This document shows, in pieces, positions 37,838 through 47,839 of a stretch of DNA of 64,000 nt. Source of the DNA: Lederbergia citri (GTDB lineage: Bacteria; Bacillota; Bacilli; Bacillales; Bacillaceae_C); assembly GCF_018343625.1 (NCBI RefSeq), contig NZ_JAGYPG010000002.1, positions 787,280 through 851,279 of the forward strand. Direction: 5' to 3'. The translations under genes were made by a program, and so were the position numbers. Every line of letters begins with the position of its first letter. Within the stretch, counting starts at the first letter, position 1. The notes beneath the pieces are model-generated. The model did not search any database. It was not told the DNA's origin and saw only the letters and a program-made list of their open reading frames with translations.

Positions 37838-39142
37838 TCATCCATGTTTCTTTAGGATGGATAATATTTGCTGTTTGGTTTTTCCATGTTTCGATTGGTC
37901 TAAGAGGAAATCCTCCGGGTAATACAATTTATGATCTGTCCGTCTTTTTCCAGAAATCGCTTGTACAATCGTGGATTCCCTAGATAATTCACGTAATTCA
38001 CCATTCGGCATTAACAAATGAATCGGCAGACGTTCTTCCTCTTCGCCAGGGCGGTAAAAATCATAAGGCAAATCCGAAGAAGAATCGACCGCTAAATAAT
38101 AGTCAGGATCAATCTCAGCTTTCCGAAACAGCTCATCCAATGTACCCAATAATTTATATTCTTTTGCGGGATCGAACTCTACATATTTCAGTAGATTGCG
38201 ATTCATAAATCGATTGCATAAATCGCTGAGAATATAGTCCTCTTCGTCCTCCCACATTTGAAAATAATATAAAATAACAGCTTCATCTAATTTTAAATAA
38301 TCTTCTAATGTCACTTTTTCCTCAAACAGGGAAATAAAATGTGTAGGCTCATACTTAAAAGTATACGAGTTTTCGTATAAAGCTTTGGCGCGCTGCAAAA
38401 TTTTTGTCAGGATGACTTCCGCGCTCCTCGTTACTGGATGAAAATAAACTTGCCAATACATTTGATAGCGGCTCATAATATAATCTTCTACCGCATGCAT
38501 CCCCGTGAACTTAAAGACGACTTGATCTTCAAGAGGCCTCATTACGCGTAAAATACGCTCCATGTCAAAATGACCGTAGCTGACACCCGTAAAATACGCA
38601 TCACGCTGTAGGTAATCCATTCGGTCTGCGTCAATTTGACTCGATATTAAACTGACAACAAGTTTATCTTCGTACGTCTTGCCAACGACATCCGCCACCT
38701 TTTGTGGAAAGTCAGGGCCGACACGCTGAAGAACTGCATTCACCTCAGTATCTCCAAGAATGATTTGTCTTGTAAAAAACTCGTGGTCTGTATGGTACAC
38801 TTTTTCAAATGAATGCGAAAACGGACCGTGTCCTAGATCGTGTAAAAGAGCAGCACAAAGAGAGAGAAGTCTTTCATTTTCATTCCATTCAGGTCTCCCC
38901 TTAAAAACATCATCCACAATTCGCCTAACGATTTCGTAAACACCGAGCGAATGATTAAAACGGCTATGCTCTGCACCATGAAACGTCAAATATGTAGTTC
39001 CAAGCTGTTTGATTCTCCGAAGTCGTTGAAATTCCTTCGTCCCGATTAAATCCCAAATGATTTTATCTCGGACATGGGCATAACGATGAACAGGGTCTTT
39101 GAAAACTTTTTCCTCGCTTAATTTTACATTGGAATGCTGCAT
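37838..39142 (-). CDS. ywfO: HD-domain phosphohydrolase (YwfO)
   Basis: A 434-residue protein with a metal-binding HD domain of the dGTPase-like type: His in AEHSRFNHSLGVYE, the HD pair in ALLHDLGHGPFSHSFE and Asp in QIDADRMDYLQRDA. It probably hydrolyses (deoxy)nucleoside triphosphates; the physiological substrate is not known. The N-terminal EKVFKDPVHRYAHV and the full C-terminus are present. The order ywgA-ywfO-rsfA is as in B. subtilis, with rsfA divergent. Confidence 0.92.
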   Translation of the reverse strand: MQHSNVKLSEEKVFKDPVHRYAHVRDKIIWDLIGTKEFQRLRRIKQLGTTYLTFHGAEHSRFNHSLGVYEIVRRIVDDVFKGRPEWNENERLLSLCAALLHDLGHGPFSHSFEKVYHTDHEFFTRQIILGDTEVNAVLQRVGPDFPQKVADVVGKTYEDKLVVSLISSQIDADRMDYLQRDAYFTGVSYGHFDMERILRVMRPLEDQVVFKFTGMHAVEDYIMSRYQMYWQVYFHPVTRSAEVILTKILQRAKALYENSYTFKYEPTHFISLFEEKVTLEDYLKLDEAVILYYFQMWEDEEDYILSDLCNRFMNRNLLKYVEFDPAKEYKLLGTLDELFRKAEIDPDYYLAVDSSSDLPYDFYRPGEEEERLPIHLLMPNGELRELSRESTIVQAISGKRRTDHKLYYPEDFLLDQSKHGKTKQQILSILKKHG

Positions 39143-39309
39143 CTACAAACCCTCTTCCTATCTATCATGTTTATATTATATCGGTTTTGGATTTTTTTAT
39201 AAAGCGCATAAGTTTCTATTAATTTATTGACATTTTGGTATATAAATTGGCTTTGTTGTCCATCCTATTATTACCGGAATTAAAAGATAATTAATGGGAG
39301 TTGAAATGA

Positions 39310-40047
39310 ATGAAAACACGTCAAGATGCGTGGACGGAAGAAAATGATTTGCTTTTGGCTGAAACAGTGCTCAGACATGTACGTGAAGGCAGTACGCAGC
39401 TAAATGCGTTTGAAGAAGTCGGTGATAAACTGAATCGAACATCAGCCGCATGTGGTTTTAGATGGAACGCTGTTGTACGTCATCAATATGAAAAAGCGCT
39501 TGATTTAGCTAAAAAACAACGAAAACAACGTCAAAGAATGCTTGGAAAAGAACAAGGCGGCAAGAAGAAACTACTTTACCAACCGCCGATCACTCTCCTT
39601 AATGAGAGCCAACTAGAAAGCTCATTAGGACAAGTAGATTCAGTAGAAATGTTCAATGATGAAATGGGAGAAGAAAATACGATTTCCGAACTTGCTCCAT
39701 TAACTAATTTATTGCCAGTACCTACAATGGTACAATCTGGTGAATTGAACATGGAAAAAGTAATTTCATATCTACAGACGTTTCAAAGTTCCGAGATTCA
39801 TTTAGATATTTTAAGAAGCGAGAATCAGAGATTAAAAAGGGAACTTACCGAATTACGCAAAGAAAATGATTCATTGAAAAAGCAAGTATCTAAGCTAGAG
39901 GATAATTCCGAAACAATGCAAGAAGACTACGAAACACTGATGAAAATCTTAAACCGTGCTCGCAAGCTCGTTTTATTTGATGAAGAAAGTCCTGCTACAA
40001 CCTTTAAAATGGATAGAAACGGGAATTTAGAGAAATTAGCTGAGTAA
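39310..40047 (+). CDS. rsfA: RsfA-family prespore transcription factor
   Basis: A 245-residue DNA-binding protein. The N-terminal 60 residues are a Myb/SANT-like domain ([36 protein letters not shown]). A basic linker (KKQRKQRQR) follows and the C-terminal half is a coiled coil (about residues 160-215, [19 protein letters not shown]). In B. subtilis rsfA is made in the forespore and tunes sigma-F genes. Its divergence from ywfO and its length match. A dispersed repeat begins 5 bp after the stop. Confidence 0.93.
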   Translation: MKTRQDAWTEENDLLLAETVLRHVREGSTQLNAFEEVGDKLNRTSAACGFRWNAVVRHQYEKALDLAKKQRKQRQRMLGKEQGGKKKLLYQPPITLLNESQLESSLGQVDSVEMFNDEMGEENTISELAPLTNLLPVPTMVQSGELNMEKVISYLQTFQSSEIHLDILRSENQRLKRELTELRKENDSLKKQVSKLEDNSETMQEDYETLMKILNRARKLVLFDEESPATTFKMDRNGNLEKLAE

Positions 40048-40051
40048 CACA

Positions 40052-40203
40052 GAAAAGCAGAAGCGCCTGACCCATCGTATGGATTTCGTATTCCCTGACG
40101 AGATAAAGGAAACACGATGAGTCCGATAGGACGAATCGATGTTGACTTATCGTAGGAAGGGAAGGAGAAATCCACTAGTCGATAGGCGCTGGAGCTAGAC
40201 AAT
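40052..40203 (+). repeat. Dispersed intergenic repeat, copy d (after rsfA stop)
   Basis: Begins AGAAAAGCAGAAGCGCCTGA and ends AGTCGATAGGCGCTGGAGC plus TAGACA, with the blocks GGAAACACGATGAG, CGAATCGATGTTGACTT and ATCGTAGGAAGG. At about 150 bp it is a good reference copy. Confidence 0.88.
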
Positions 40204-40204
40204 A

Positions 40205-40241
40205 AAAATAAAGCCGTGAGTATGGACTCACGGCTTTATTT
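40205..40241. terminator. Bidirectional terminator between rsfA and lipL
   Basis: AAAATAAAGCCGTGAGT and ACTCACGGCTTTATTTT form a long stem with T-runs on both strands; the lipL stop lies inside it. Confidence 0.9.
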
Positions 40242-41064
40242 TGCTATTCCTCTCAATCATCCGCTCGTAGTATGATTGAAACCATTCAAGTTCTTGACCT
40301 TGTAATGAACTAGAATACAATTTTCCAGCTAACCCTTGCAACGCTTGAAGAAATCGAAGCATTACATCTTGAATGGATAAATCCACCTTTAATAACTCCG
40401 ACAAAGATGCCATCACTTCAGGACGCACATCTGGAAAATGGTATTTTGATGGTTCATTGAATTTTGCATATGTATAAAAATCACGGACTAATTTAGCACG
40501 TTCCTGTCCACTTCCGGTTACACAAAGATAAATTTGAACGGCAACCCCTTTGCGGATGCGACGCTGGGAAATGCCCGCAAATTTTTTCCCATCAATGCTT
40601 AAATCATAACTTCCCGGACAATAAGAGCCAACGATTTCATAAGCTTCAATTGTTTGGGAAAAGTCGTTGAACATAAGGCGAATGAGATCATACATAGAAT
40701 CATAGCCACGATTGATATCAATTCCCTTTTCTGTATCCGGGAAAATGAGAGTAAGGTTCAGGACCCCTTCGTCAAGAACGACAGCAAGTCCGCCTGAATT
40801 ACGAACAATGCCCTCATAATTTTTCAAAGCTAGAAAATCAAGACCTTTTTGCAAAGCAGGAAGTTTCGTATCTTGTATTCCTAATACTAGAGTGTTAGTG
40901 TGAACCCACGCTCGCGCTGTCGGTGGAGAATATCCACTTCCAACTGACATGCAAAGGGTGTCGTCAATCGCGAAAGATTGCATCGCGTGAAATTGAGGGT
41001 TCACACTTGATTGGTCGATAATTCTCCATTCTTTTTGCTGTAAAAGCTGGTTGCTTCCTGACAT
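40228..41064 (-). CDS. lipL: Octanoyl-[GcvH]:protein N-octanoyltransferase
   Basis: A 278-residue enzyme of the biotin/lipoate ligase fold that moves octanoyl groups from GcvH to the E2 subunits of 2-oxoacid dehydrogenases. The catalytic Cys lies in [16 protein letters not shown] (Cys149), followed by the invariant Lys in [13 protein letters not shown]. The Gly-rich RNSGGLAVV loop is present. It corresponds to B. subtilis ywfL/lipL and sits next to pta, as there. The ATG follows GAAGGAGT. Confidence 0.93.
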   Translation of the reverse strand: MSGSNQLLQQKEWRIIDQSSVNPQFHAMQSFAIDDTLCMSVGSGYSPPTARAWVHTNTLVLGIQDTKLPALQKGLDFLALKNYEGIVRNSGGLAVVLDEGVLNLTLIFPDTEKGIDINRGYDSMYDLIRLMFNDFSQTIEAYEIVGSYCPGSYDLSIDGKKFAGISQRRIRKGVAVQIYLCVTGSGQERAKLVRDFYTYAKFNEPSKYHFPDVRPEVMASLSELLKVDLSIQDVMLRFLQALQGLAGKLYSSSLQGQELEWFQSYYERMIERNSKIKP

Positions 41065-41093
41065 GTACGTAATACTCCTTCAAACTCGCACGA

Positions 41094-42086
41094 TTAATTT
41101 TTTTCAAGAGATTGAACCGCAGTAACGAGTGCTAGATTGTACACATCATCTTCACTACATCCGCGCGAAAGGTCATTTACAGGTGAATTTAGCCCTTGCA
41201 ATATTGGTCCTATTGCTTCAAATCCTCCAAGCCGTTGAGCGATTTTATATCCGATATTTCCTGCTTCCAAACTTGGAAAAATAAAGACATTGGCATCACC
41301 TTGAATCGGAGAATTCGGTGCCTTTTTCTTCGCAACAGATGGAACAATTGCAGCATCGAATTGAAATTCTCCATCAATGATTAATTCAGGGTTCAGATCT
41401 CGTGCCAATTGCAATGCTGTTTCGACCTTCTTCGTTTCTTCGGACACCGCGGATCCTTTTGTAGAAAAGCTAAGCATCGCAACACGCGGCTCTATATCAA
41501 ACATAGTCGCTGTTTTTGCACTTTCGACTGCTATTTCTGCTAAATCTTGGGCATCTGGGGCAATATTGATGGCACAATCAGCAAACACATACCGCTCATC
41601 ACCTTTTACCATAATAAACACACCAGAAGTTTTACCTAGCCCAGGCTTCATTTTGATGATTTGTAAGGCTGGGCGAACTGTATCTGCAGTGGAATGTACA
41701 GCTCCACTAACTAATCCATGTGCTTTATTCATATACACCAGCATTGTTCCAAAGTAATTTTCACTAAGTAGTAAATTTTGTGCTTCCGATTCGGTCGCCT
41801 TTCCTTTTCGCCTTTCTACAAAAGATGCTACCATTTCATCAATTGCAACATATTTAGCTGGATCATATATTTCCATACGATCAAGTGAAACATTTATTTC
41901 ATCTGCTTTTTCCTGAATCCTCTCCATGTTTCCAATAAAAACTGGAGTCAATACTTCTTCTGCAGCAAGTCTACCTGCAGCAGCAAGCACTCTTGGGTCC
42001 AAAGCTTCTGGAAAAACAATTTTCCGATCCCATCCTCGTGCCTTCTCCTTTAAAATTTCAAATAAGTCATTATTCAAGTCAGCCAT
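41094..42086 (-). CDS. pta: Phosphate acetyltransferase
   Basis: A 330-residue enzyme that interconverts acetyl-CoA and acetyl phosphate in overflow metabolism. Typical features are RKIVFPEALDPRVLAAA at the start, SGAVHSTADTVRPALQIIK in the middle and FPSLEAGNIGYKIAQRLGG and GPILQGLNSPVNDLSRGCS at the end. Length is normal. It lies 29 bp upstream of lipL. In B. subtilis pta is activated by CcpA; I looked for a cre site in 42087-42316 and did not see a convincing one. Confidence 0.97.
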   Translation of the reverse strand: MADLNNDLFEILKEKARGWDRKIVFPEALDPRVLAAAGRLAAEEVLTPVFIGNMERIQEKADEINVSLDRMEIYDPAKYVAIDEMVASFVERRKGKATESEAQNLLLSENYFGTMLVYMNKAHGLVSGAVHSTADTVRPALQIIKMKPGLGKTSGVFIMVKGDERYVFADCAINIAPDAQDLAEIAVESAKTATMFDIEPRVAMLSFSTKGSAVSEETKKVETALQLARDLNPELIIDGEFQFDAAIVPSVAKKKAPNSPIQGDANVFIFPSLEAGNIGYKIAQRLGGFEAIGPILQGLNSPVNDLSRGCSEDDVYNLALVTAVQSLEKN

Positions 42087-42316
42087 GGAATTTTCCTCCT
42101 GATAAAGTAGTATATCCTATATGACTTTCAATCATAATCCTCTCACTAAGCATATACCCATTCTCGCTAGAAAGATAATAAAATGGTGTGTATTTCTGAC
42201 AATATTTTTACATAGAGCCCTAATAAGAGAAGCTGTCTGTAAATTATGATATAGTTTATTCTAGTAGCTAGAAGGCTAGAATGAATCACAAACGAATAGA
42301 ATAGGAGTTGATCCAA

Positions 42317-43069
42317 ATGAGTGAACCAGCACAAACACTAGATGGTTGGTATACACTGCATGATTTTAGAACGATGGATTGGGCTTCATGGAAACGACTT
42401 TCAAGCGATGAACGCCAAGCGGCCATTCATGAATTTTCTCAATATCTAGATAAACTTAATGCTGTTCAAGATCGAAAAGAAGGCAGTCATGCTCTCTATA
42501 CCATTGTTGGTCAAAAAGCTGATTTCATGCTAATGATTTTGCGTCCGACATTGGAAGAATTGAATGAACTTGAAAATGAATTCAATAAATTAACGATTGC
42601 TGAATATACCATTCCTACATATTCCTATGTTTCCGTTGTGGAATTGAGCAATTATCTAGCAAAAGAATCAAATGAGGATCCATATCAAAATCCTTATGTT
42701 CGTGGACGTTTATATCCGATTTTACCGAAAACGAAGCATGTTTGCTTTTACCCAATGGACAAGCGTCGTGAAGGAAATGACAACTGGTACATGCTTACGA
42801 TGGAAGAAAGAAAAGAGTTAATGCACAGTCATGGAATGATTGGCCGAAAATATGCCGGAATCATTAAGCAGTTGATTTGTGGGTCTGTCGGATTTGACGA
42901 CTATGAATGGGGCGTTACATTATTCTCAGATGAGGCTTTGCAGTTTAAAAAGATTGTATATGAAATGAGATTTGACGAAGTAAGTGCCCGTTACGGGGAA
43001 TTCGGCGCCTTCTTCGTAGGAAATATCTTGGAAGATGATGATTTAGAGAAATTTTTATATGTAAAATAA
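42317..43069 (+). CDS. hemQ: Coproheme decarboxylase
   Basis: A 250-residue chlorite-dismutase-fold enzyme that converts coproheme to heme b, the last step of the Gram-positive (coproporphyrin) heme route. The catalytic Tyr lies in [18 protein letters not shown] and the heme-ligand His in [13 protein letters not shown]. Start ATG 42317 is 9 bases behind AGGAG; the in-frame TTG at 42308 overlaps the spacer and is rejected. It is divergent from pta, as in B. subtilis (ywfI). Confidence 0.95.
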   Translation: MSEPAQTLDGWYTLHDFRTMDWASWKRLSSDERQAAIHEFSQYLDKLNAVQDRKEGSHALYTIVGQKADFMLMILRPTLEELNELENEFNKLTIAEYTIPTYSYVSVVELSNYLAKESNEDPYQNPYVRGRLYPILPKTKHVCFYPMDKRREGNDNWYMLTMEERKELMHSHGMIGRKYAGIIKQLICGSVGFDDYEWGVTLFSDEALQFKKIVYEMRFDEVSARYGEFGAFFVGNILEDDDLEKFLYVK

Positions 43070-43076
43070 GAGCATC

Positions 43077-43118
43077 ACAGTCTTCTTTTCTGATTAGGGA
43101 AAGAAGACTGTTTTTTTA
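43077..43118 (+). terminator. Terminator of hemQ
   Basis: ACAGTCTTCTTTTC pairs with GAAAGAAGACTGT and is followed by TTTTTTTATTT. The rest of 43119-43358 shows no clear feature. Confidence 0.85.
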
Positions 43119-43358
43119 TTTCGTATTCTTAAACATAGATGTGTGGATTTCCGTTACAGGATCAATAAATCTCCGTAGAACCTTCTCTTTATCTACAAAT
43201 TTTCAAGAATGAAGTACTGCATACTAGCCCTCTTAATTGCATAGTTATGAAAGAGTGAATAAAATTGGTGCTTTTATCATTATTCCTACCCTACATATAT
43301 TTCTGCTACAAGGTTGCCAATAAGGAAAAGGCACCCGGATTTTTAAGGAGGGAGTAAT

Positions 43359-43805
43359 TTGTCAAATCCATATCAAAATATGGCCGGATATTATCCACCT
43401 CAAAATCAAAGGCAGCAAATGCCATTTCCGCAACAAGCACAATTTCCAGCAGGGTTTTATCAGCAACCGATGCAAGTTCCAACTGGCATTCCTGCAAAAG
43501 GCGGAGTCAATGTACCGGGCATGCTGCCTATAGAGGAATCCTACATTGAGAATATTCTTCGTCTCAACAAAGGCAAGCTTGTTCATGTTCACAGTACTTT
43601 TGAACATAATCCCGAATGGAATGCAAAAATTTTTAATGGAATCATTGAAGCTGCAGGTAGAGACCACCTTATTTTAAGTGATCCTCAAACCGGAAAGAGA
43701 TACTTAATTCCAATGGTTTATATCGATTATGTAACATTTGACGAGCCGATTGAATATCAGTATCCGTTTGGTGCCGGACCTCTTGCATCTGCACCTCCGA
43801 GATAA
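43359..43805 (+). CDS. gerQ: Spore coat protein GerQ
   Basis: A 148-residue spore coat protein needed in B. subtilis for localising the cortex-lytic enzyme CwlJ and cross-linked by the transglutaminase Tgl. The N-terminal third is rich in Gln, Pro and Tyr (YPPQNQRQQMPFPQQAQF), as expected for a cross-linked coat protein; the C-terminal domain has ESYIENILRLNKGK and TGKRYLIPMVYIDYVTFDEP. The start is TTG at 43359 behind AAGGAGGG. Mother-cell expression is expected, but I could not assign a clear sigma-E box. Confidence 0.94.
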   Translation: MSNPYQNMAGYYPPQNQRQQMPFPQQAQFPAGFYQQPMQVPTGIPAKGGVNVPGMLPIEESYIENILRLNKGKLVHVHSTFEHNPEWNAKIFNGIIEAAGRDHLILSDPQTGKRYLIPMVYIDYVTFDEPIEYQYPFGAGPLASAPPR

Positions 43806-43998
43806 TAGAGAAATGCGAAAGCGCCTGTTTAACGACGTACAGGCCCAAAGGACGTGGCGTTTTAGTAGACGTTCCTTTTTCGGTCTCTGACTGAGATAAA
43901 GGAAACACGATGAGTGCAACAGAACGAATCGATGTTGACTTATCGCAGGGAAGATAACAAGAAGTTTGCTAGTCGATGGGCCCTGGAACGGGACAAAT
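43806..43998 (+). repeat. Dispersed intergenic repeat, copy e (after gerQ stop)
   Basis: Begins GAGAAATGCGAAAGCGCCTG at the gerQ stop and ends GCTAGTCGATGGGCCCTGG then AACGGGACA, with GGAAACACGATGAG and CGATGTTGACTTATCGCAGG inside. About 190 bp. Confidence 0.85.
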
Positions 43999-44007
43999 AT
44001 ATGCGAA

Positions 44008-44045
44008 AACGCCTTAATATTTCTAAATATCAAGGCGCTTTTTAT
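44008..44045. terminator. Bidirectional terminator after gerQ and the TIM-barrel gene
   Basis: AACGCCTTAATATTT and AAATATCAAGGCG form the stem, followed by CTTTTT on the plus strand. Confidence 0.75.
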
Positions 44046-44883
44046 GTTTTGAAATTATATCATTTATAAAAGTCACACTGTCGGAAAAAAAGTGTTCATT
44101 AGGAATTCCATGCAGAAGCATCCCACCCGTATATTTCACTTCGTCCAACTTCTCTAAAAAATATTCGAAATCCACAATCCCGTTCCCGGCATAAGTAGGA
44201 TTTAGATCTTCACCCTCCTTAATATCTTTTCCGTGAGCAAGATAAATGTCATTTCCAAGCAAATCAAATGCTTCATCCATAATAGGTCTCACATTTTCTT
44301 TATACGCTTGTCCTTTTTGAAACAGATTTGCGACATCCATTATGATTTTTAAACGTGGTGTCTTAAACGTATCCAATAGCTTACGGGCCAACACGGGAGA
44401 ATTGATACAGTTATTCGGCTCACATTCGATCCCTAGAATTAAATTGTAACACTCCGCTTGCTCTAATACTTTATCAGTGGAAGCTAAGAGATCCTCCCAC
44501 GCTTCAGGATTTAGGTTATCTTCATGCCATGCCCACATGCTTTTCGTATTCCTGCTACCAGTACAAAGTGTAACAAATTCACAATTTAACTCCCGACTGG
44601 CTTCGGCTACAGAAGCGAATCGTTTGTATCCATCTTCTCTCTCCAGTACAGATGGATGAATCATATTGAACGTTCCATTCACTGCGACGATTTCTACTCG
44701 ATTCCGCTCAGCTTGTCTTTGAATCTCTTGTAATAGACCCGGCTCAAACCTCAAAGGCATCTGTTCATCACAAACTGAAGAAAAATCGAATTGAACTTGT
44801 GAGAATCCTGCATCTTTAATCGCTGTAAACAACTCCCTTGTTGTAGGTCGCTGTATTTCAATAGTATACATGCCAATTTCCAC
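44023..44883 (-). CDS. Sugar phosphate isomerase/epimerase family protein (TIM barrel)
   Basis: A 286-residue xylose-isomerase-like TIM barrel (AP endonuclease 2 superfamily). Likely metal ligands are Glu in LGIECEPNN, Asp in IIMDVANL, His in YLAHGKDI and the C-terminal His in LLHGIPNEH. The start is probably GTG 44883 behind AGGTGAT. It stands alone, outside the sugar island that begins at 47.8 kb, and is only distantly like the TIM-barrel gene there. Substrate unknown; a cyclitol or keto-sugar is possible. Confidence 0.85.
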   Translation of the reverse strand: MEIGMYTIEIQRPTTRELFTAIKDAGFSQVQFDFSSVCDEQMPLRFEPGLLQEIQRQAERNRVEIVAVNGTFNMIHPSVLEREDGYKRFASVAEASRELNCEFVTLCTGSRNTKSMWAWHEDNLNPEAWEDLLASTDKVLEQAECYNLILGIECEPNNCINSPVLARKLLDTFKTPRLKIIMDVANLFQKGQAYKENVRPIMDEAFDLLGNDIYLAHGKDIKEGEDLNPTYAGNGIVDFEYFLEKLDEVKYTGGMLLHGIPNEHFFSDSVTFINDIISKHKKRLDI

Positions 44884-44951
44884 AATGGATCACCTGCTTT
44901 ATAGTGTCTTACTTATCATTTCTATAAAAGGGAGCGAATTCCCTTCATAAA

Positions 44952-44992
44952 TAAAGCACCCTGCTCTTTCTATGAGCATGGTGCTTCATTTT
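44952..44992 (-). terminator. Terminator of ywdK
   Basis: On the minus strand GAAGCACCATGCTC pairs with GAGCAGGGTGCTT, then TATTTAT. It is 7 bp after the ywdK stop. Confidence 0.75.
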
Positions 44993-44998
44993 TAATTA

Positions 44999-45370
44999 TT
45001 AAAGATGCTTTACCGCAAAAACAATGAGAAGGACCCATGATATAAGAAAAGCAATACCGCCAAACGGTGTAATCGCTCCTAAAATCTTTATTCCTGACGT
45101 ACTCAATATGTATAAGCTTCCTGAAAAAAGGATAATTCCAATAAGCATCGTCCAGCCGGACCAAGATAAAAGTGAGGAAACGGGTATATTTCTGCCGATT
45201 ATTCCAATGGCTATTAAGCCAAGAGCATGGAACATTTGGTATGTAACCCCTGTTTTCCAAACTTCCAAATATTTTGGTTCTAGTTTCCCTTCCAATCCAT
45301 GAGCACCAAAAGCTCCTAAGGCTACGGCTAAAAAAGCGTTAATAGCTCCGATAATAATAAAAATTTTCAT
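44999..45370 (-). CDS. ywdK: DUF423 family membrane protein (YwdK)
   Basis: A 123-residue membrane protein with four predicted helices. Family signature: INAFLAVALGAFGAHGLEGK near the N-terminus and WMLLIVFAV-type end. Function unknown. It follows ywdI by 20 bp and ends at a terminator, as in B. subtilis. The ATG at 45370 follows GAGGTGAT. Confidence 0.93.
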   Translation of the reverse strand: MKIFIIIGAINAFLAVALGAFGAHGLEGKLEPKYLEVWKTGVTYQMFHALGLIAIGIIGRNIPVSSLLSWSGWTMLIGIILFSGSLYILSTSGIKILGAITPFGGIAFLISWVLLIVFAVKHL

Positions 45371-45390
45371 TATGAATCACCTCATAGTAT

Positions 45391-45654
45391 TTAGAAATCA
45401 AACAGAGAGTCTCCATTCGCTCCGTCATCCATTTTAACTCGTTCTTGTCGAGGGATAGAAATAGTTTGAACTTTTTCTGGAGGAATGCTTTTTTGGGGTG
45501 AATAGCCACGGCTGTCTTCTCCTTCTAACGCTAATTCAGCGAGGGCTTTTACTGCATATAAATGCCCTTTTAGCTCCTGCTCTCCATTCGCTTCACGAGC
45601 TTTCTTTATTTCAATTTCCATTTTTTCAAGCAATGTTTTATATGAAATATTCAT
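45391..45654 (-). CDS. ywdI: YwdI family protein (DUF5327)
   Basis: An 87-residue protein of unknown function. It begins MNISYKTLLEKMEIEIKKA and contains a conserved LKGHLYAVKALAELAL helix; the C-terminal part is disordered and polar. I choose ATG 45654 (family start, preceded by GGAG) over the 20-codon longer frame from 45714. It lies 20 bp upstream of ywdK. Confidence 0.82.
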   Translation of the reverse strand: MNISYKTLLEKMEIEIKKAREANGEQELKGHLYAVKALAELALEGEDSRGYSPQKSIPPEKVQTISIPRQERVKMDDGANGDSLFDF

Positions 45655-45797
45655 TTCGCCCACTCCAGTCATCCATTTCCAAATGATACGCCATTCACTT
45701 TTTCGATTTAGCATTTTTCATTTGCTACAATAACAGCATAGGCATTTTTATGATAAAAATCAAAAATTAAATTACATATGGAAAGGCGTGATCATTC

Positions 45798-46646
45798 ATG
45801 GAATGGCTTCAGAAAATAGATTCAGATTATTGGCTAATCGAGCAGGATCGAGGAAATTTAACGGTTAGCTATCGTCTAAAAGAAATCATCTTTTCAGAAA
45901 AATCGACCTTTCAGCATGTCATGATTGCGGATTCCTATGATTTTGGGCGGATGTTAGTTTTGGACGGTGTTGTTCAAACGACTGCTCTAGATGGTCATAT
46001 TTATAATGAAATGATCACCCACGTCCCTCTCTTTATACATAAAAATCCTGAAAAAGTATTGATTATTGGCGGAGGAGATTGCGGTGCCGCGAAAGAAGTA
46101 ACGAAGCACGTATCCGTCAAAGACATTCATATGGTCGAAATTGATGAGCTTGTCGTCAATGCATGTAGAAAGCATTTGCAAGAAGTCTCAGGAAATCTTT
46201 CCGACCCTCGTGTATCATTTATTTTTACTGATGGAATTGAGTTCGTTAAAAAAACTGAACAAACATACGATGTCATTATCGTAGATTCTTCTGACCCCGA
46301 AGGTCCAGCTGAACAATTATTTGAATTCGAATTTTATCAACATCTTAAAAGGAAGTTAAAGGATGATGGCATTTTAGTTTGTCAAAGCCAATCACCCTTG
46401 TTCCAAGCAAATATTACTAGAAATACATTCAATAACTTTCAAGAGTTATTTGCACATGCAGATGTTTATTATGCAGTTGTCCCTACGTATCCAGGTGGTT
46501 TTTGGAGTTTTACAATTGGTTCAAAATCTCCAATTAACATAAGCTGCGAGTCGCTAGTTGACGTAAATACAAAATATTTCAATAAGGATATGATGGTCAG
46601 CAGTTTTAAGCTACCACAATTTCTTGCCAAGAAAATTATATATTAG
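45798..46646 (+). CDS. Second spermidine-synthase-like aminopropyltransferase
   Basis: A 282-residue paralog of SpeE. The Rossmann motif is altered ([13 protein letters not shown] instead of [11 protein letters not shown]), the Asp motif is [12 protein letters not shown] and the substrate motif [15 protein letters not shown] is kept, so the fold is complete. The changed first motif and low overall similarity suggest a different amine acceptor, for example a longer or branched polyamine (inference). It is not part of an operon, and it converges with ung, overlapping it by 11 bp. Confidence 0.88.
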   Translation: MEWLQKIDSDYWLIEQDRGNLTVSYRLKEIIFSEKSTFQHVMIADSYDFGRMLVLDGVVQTTALDGHIYNEMITHVPLFIHKNPEKVLIIGGGDCGAAKEVTKHVSVKDIHMVEIDELVVNACRKHLQEVSGNLSDPRVSFIFTDGIEFVKKTEQTYDVIIVDSSDPEGPAEQLFEFEFYQHLKRKLKDDGILVCQSQSPLFQANITRNTFNNFQELFAHADVYYAVVPTYPGGFWSFTIGSKSPINISCESLVDVNTKYFNKDMMVSSFKLPQFLAKKIIY

Positions 46647-47313
46647 GAATTTGCCAATCAATTGGCGTTTCACCTAATCCCTGCAAAATTTCATTCGTTT
46701 TTGAAAAAGGACAGCTGCCAAAGAAGCCCTTCCTTGCAGCAAACGGACTTGGATGTGGGGATTGGATAATTTTATGTTTTTTCGTATTAATAAGCGCAAT
46801 TTTCTCTTGCGCAGGACGCCCCCAAAGAATAAAAACGACTGGCTTCTCTCTTTCATTGAGCAAGGATATGACTTTATCGGTAAACGTCTCCCATCCTTTT
46901 CCGCGATGTGAAAATGCCTGCCCCGCTCTAACAGTCAAAATTGTATTTAGCATGAGGACACCTTGTTCTGCCCACTTTACTAAATAACCGTTATTTGGAA
47001 CATCGCACCCCATATCATTTTTTAATTCTTTAAATATATTCCGCAAAGACGGAGGAATTCGAACTTCAGGTTTAACCGAAAAACTAAGCCCGTGCGCTTG
47101 ACCTGGCCCGTGATAAGGATCTTGACCAAGAATAACAGCTTTCACATGTTCATAGGGTGTGTAATGAAGAGCATTAAAGATATCGTTCTGATCTGGATAT
47201 ACAGTTAGTTTTAAATACTCCTCCATTAAAAATTCACGTAGTTTTTTAAAATAGGGTTTTTGAAACTCCGATTCTAATAGCGGAGCCCAATCATTTTTAA
47301 AGACAATGCCCAT
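46636..47313 (-). CDS. ung: Uracil-DNA glycosylase
   Basis: A 225-residue base-excision enzyme that removes uracil from DNA. The catalytic Asp lies in [16 protein letters not shown] (about residue 65), the DNA-binding motif is [16 protein letters not shown], and [11 protein letters not shown] is present. The gene is intact. A 70-bp copy of its GQDPYHG region is found downstream of the next gene at 47730-47800, showing a past duplication of this locus. Confidence 0.97.
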   Translation of the reverse strand: MGIVFKNDWAPLLESEFQKPYFKKLREFLMEEYLKLTVYPDQNDIFNALHYTPYEHVKAVILGQDPYHGPGQAHGLSFSVKPEVRIPPSLRNIFKELKNDMGCDVPNNGYLVKWAEQGVLMLNTILTVRAGQAFSHRGKGWETFTDKVISLLNEREKPVVFILWGRPAQEKIALINTKKHKIIQSPHPSPFAARKGFFGSCPFSKTNEILQGLGETPIDWQIPNI

Positions 47314-47371
47314 GATGTATCTTCCTTTCAGTGGTTTCCTCTTTTTCTTTACCCACTTTTTCGTAATTCAT

Positions 47372-47397
47372 GTTTCATTTAAAATGTATCCAGTTAT
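47372..47397 (+). promoter_or_regulatory. Sigma-B-like promoter of the broken stress gene
   Basis: GTTTCA, 14 bp, AGTTAT; close to the sigma-B consensus GTTTAA-N14-GGGTAT. The equivalent in front of the intact copy is at 60627-60652. Confidence 0.5.
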
Positions 47398-47440
47398 ATA
47401 AATACTGTCCATTCATTTACTAGAAAAGGAGATGTAATAT

Positions 47441-47740
47441 ATGAATACCGTCAGAGTTTACGAGAATGGTCTAGAGGCAAAAAACAATCAATGAATATAC
47501 TGCCCAAGGCTTTAATCACGATGATATTTATTTATTTGTCCATGATGAAGAAAGTGCGAAGGGATTTGACGGACGTTTCACGTACCGGAACAGCAGGAAT
47601 GGGAGAATTAGGAGTTTTTGGTGCGGTAACCAATGTATTCAGAAAAAGAAGGGGAAGAGCTTCGCCCTAAATTCGAATCAGTTGGCTTAAGCGAAGCAGA
47701 AGCGGAACAATATAAAAAAGTACTCGATGACCATGATTAG
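47441..47740 (+). pseudogene. Broken copy of the general stress protein 17M (YflT-domain) gene
   Basis: The DNA is highly similar to 60696-61020, starting MNTVRVYENGLEAKN, but the frame is lost after the run of A's (bases missing near 47481) and shifts again downstream; blocks such as HDDIYLFVHDEE, GTAGMGELGVFGAV and ESVGLSEAEAEQYKKVLD are readable only in changing frames. Similarity stops at the residues equal to VLD and runs into a piece of ung. The ribosome site and the sigma-B-like promoter are still there. Confidence 0.85.
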
Positions 47741-47800
47741 GGTCTTGACTAAGTATAACAGCTTTCATGTTTTCATAAGGCATAAAATGGGAAGTATTTA
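47730..47800 (-). pseudogene. 70-bp duplicate fragment of ung
   Basis: The plus strand AGGGTCTTGACTAAG, ATAACAGCTTTCATG and CATAAGGCATAAAATG lines up with 47107-47178 within ung (region of the GQDPYHG motif), in the same orientation, with scattered changes. It is joined directly to the end of the broken stress gene. Confidence 0.7.
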
Positions 47801-47839
47801 ACATTTAAAATGAACATAGTTCTTACCACTTATTAAGCG

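Noticed and set aside
42087..42316. cre site for CcpA before pta
   Set aside because: No stretch matches the consensus well enough in the pta-hemQ interval.
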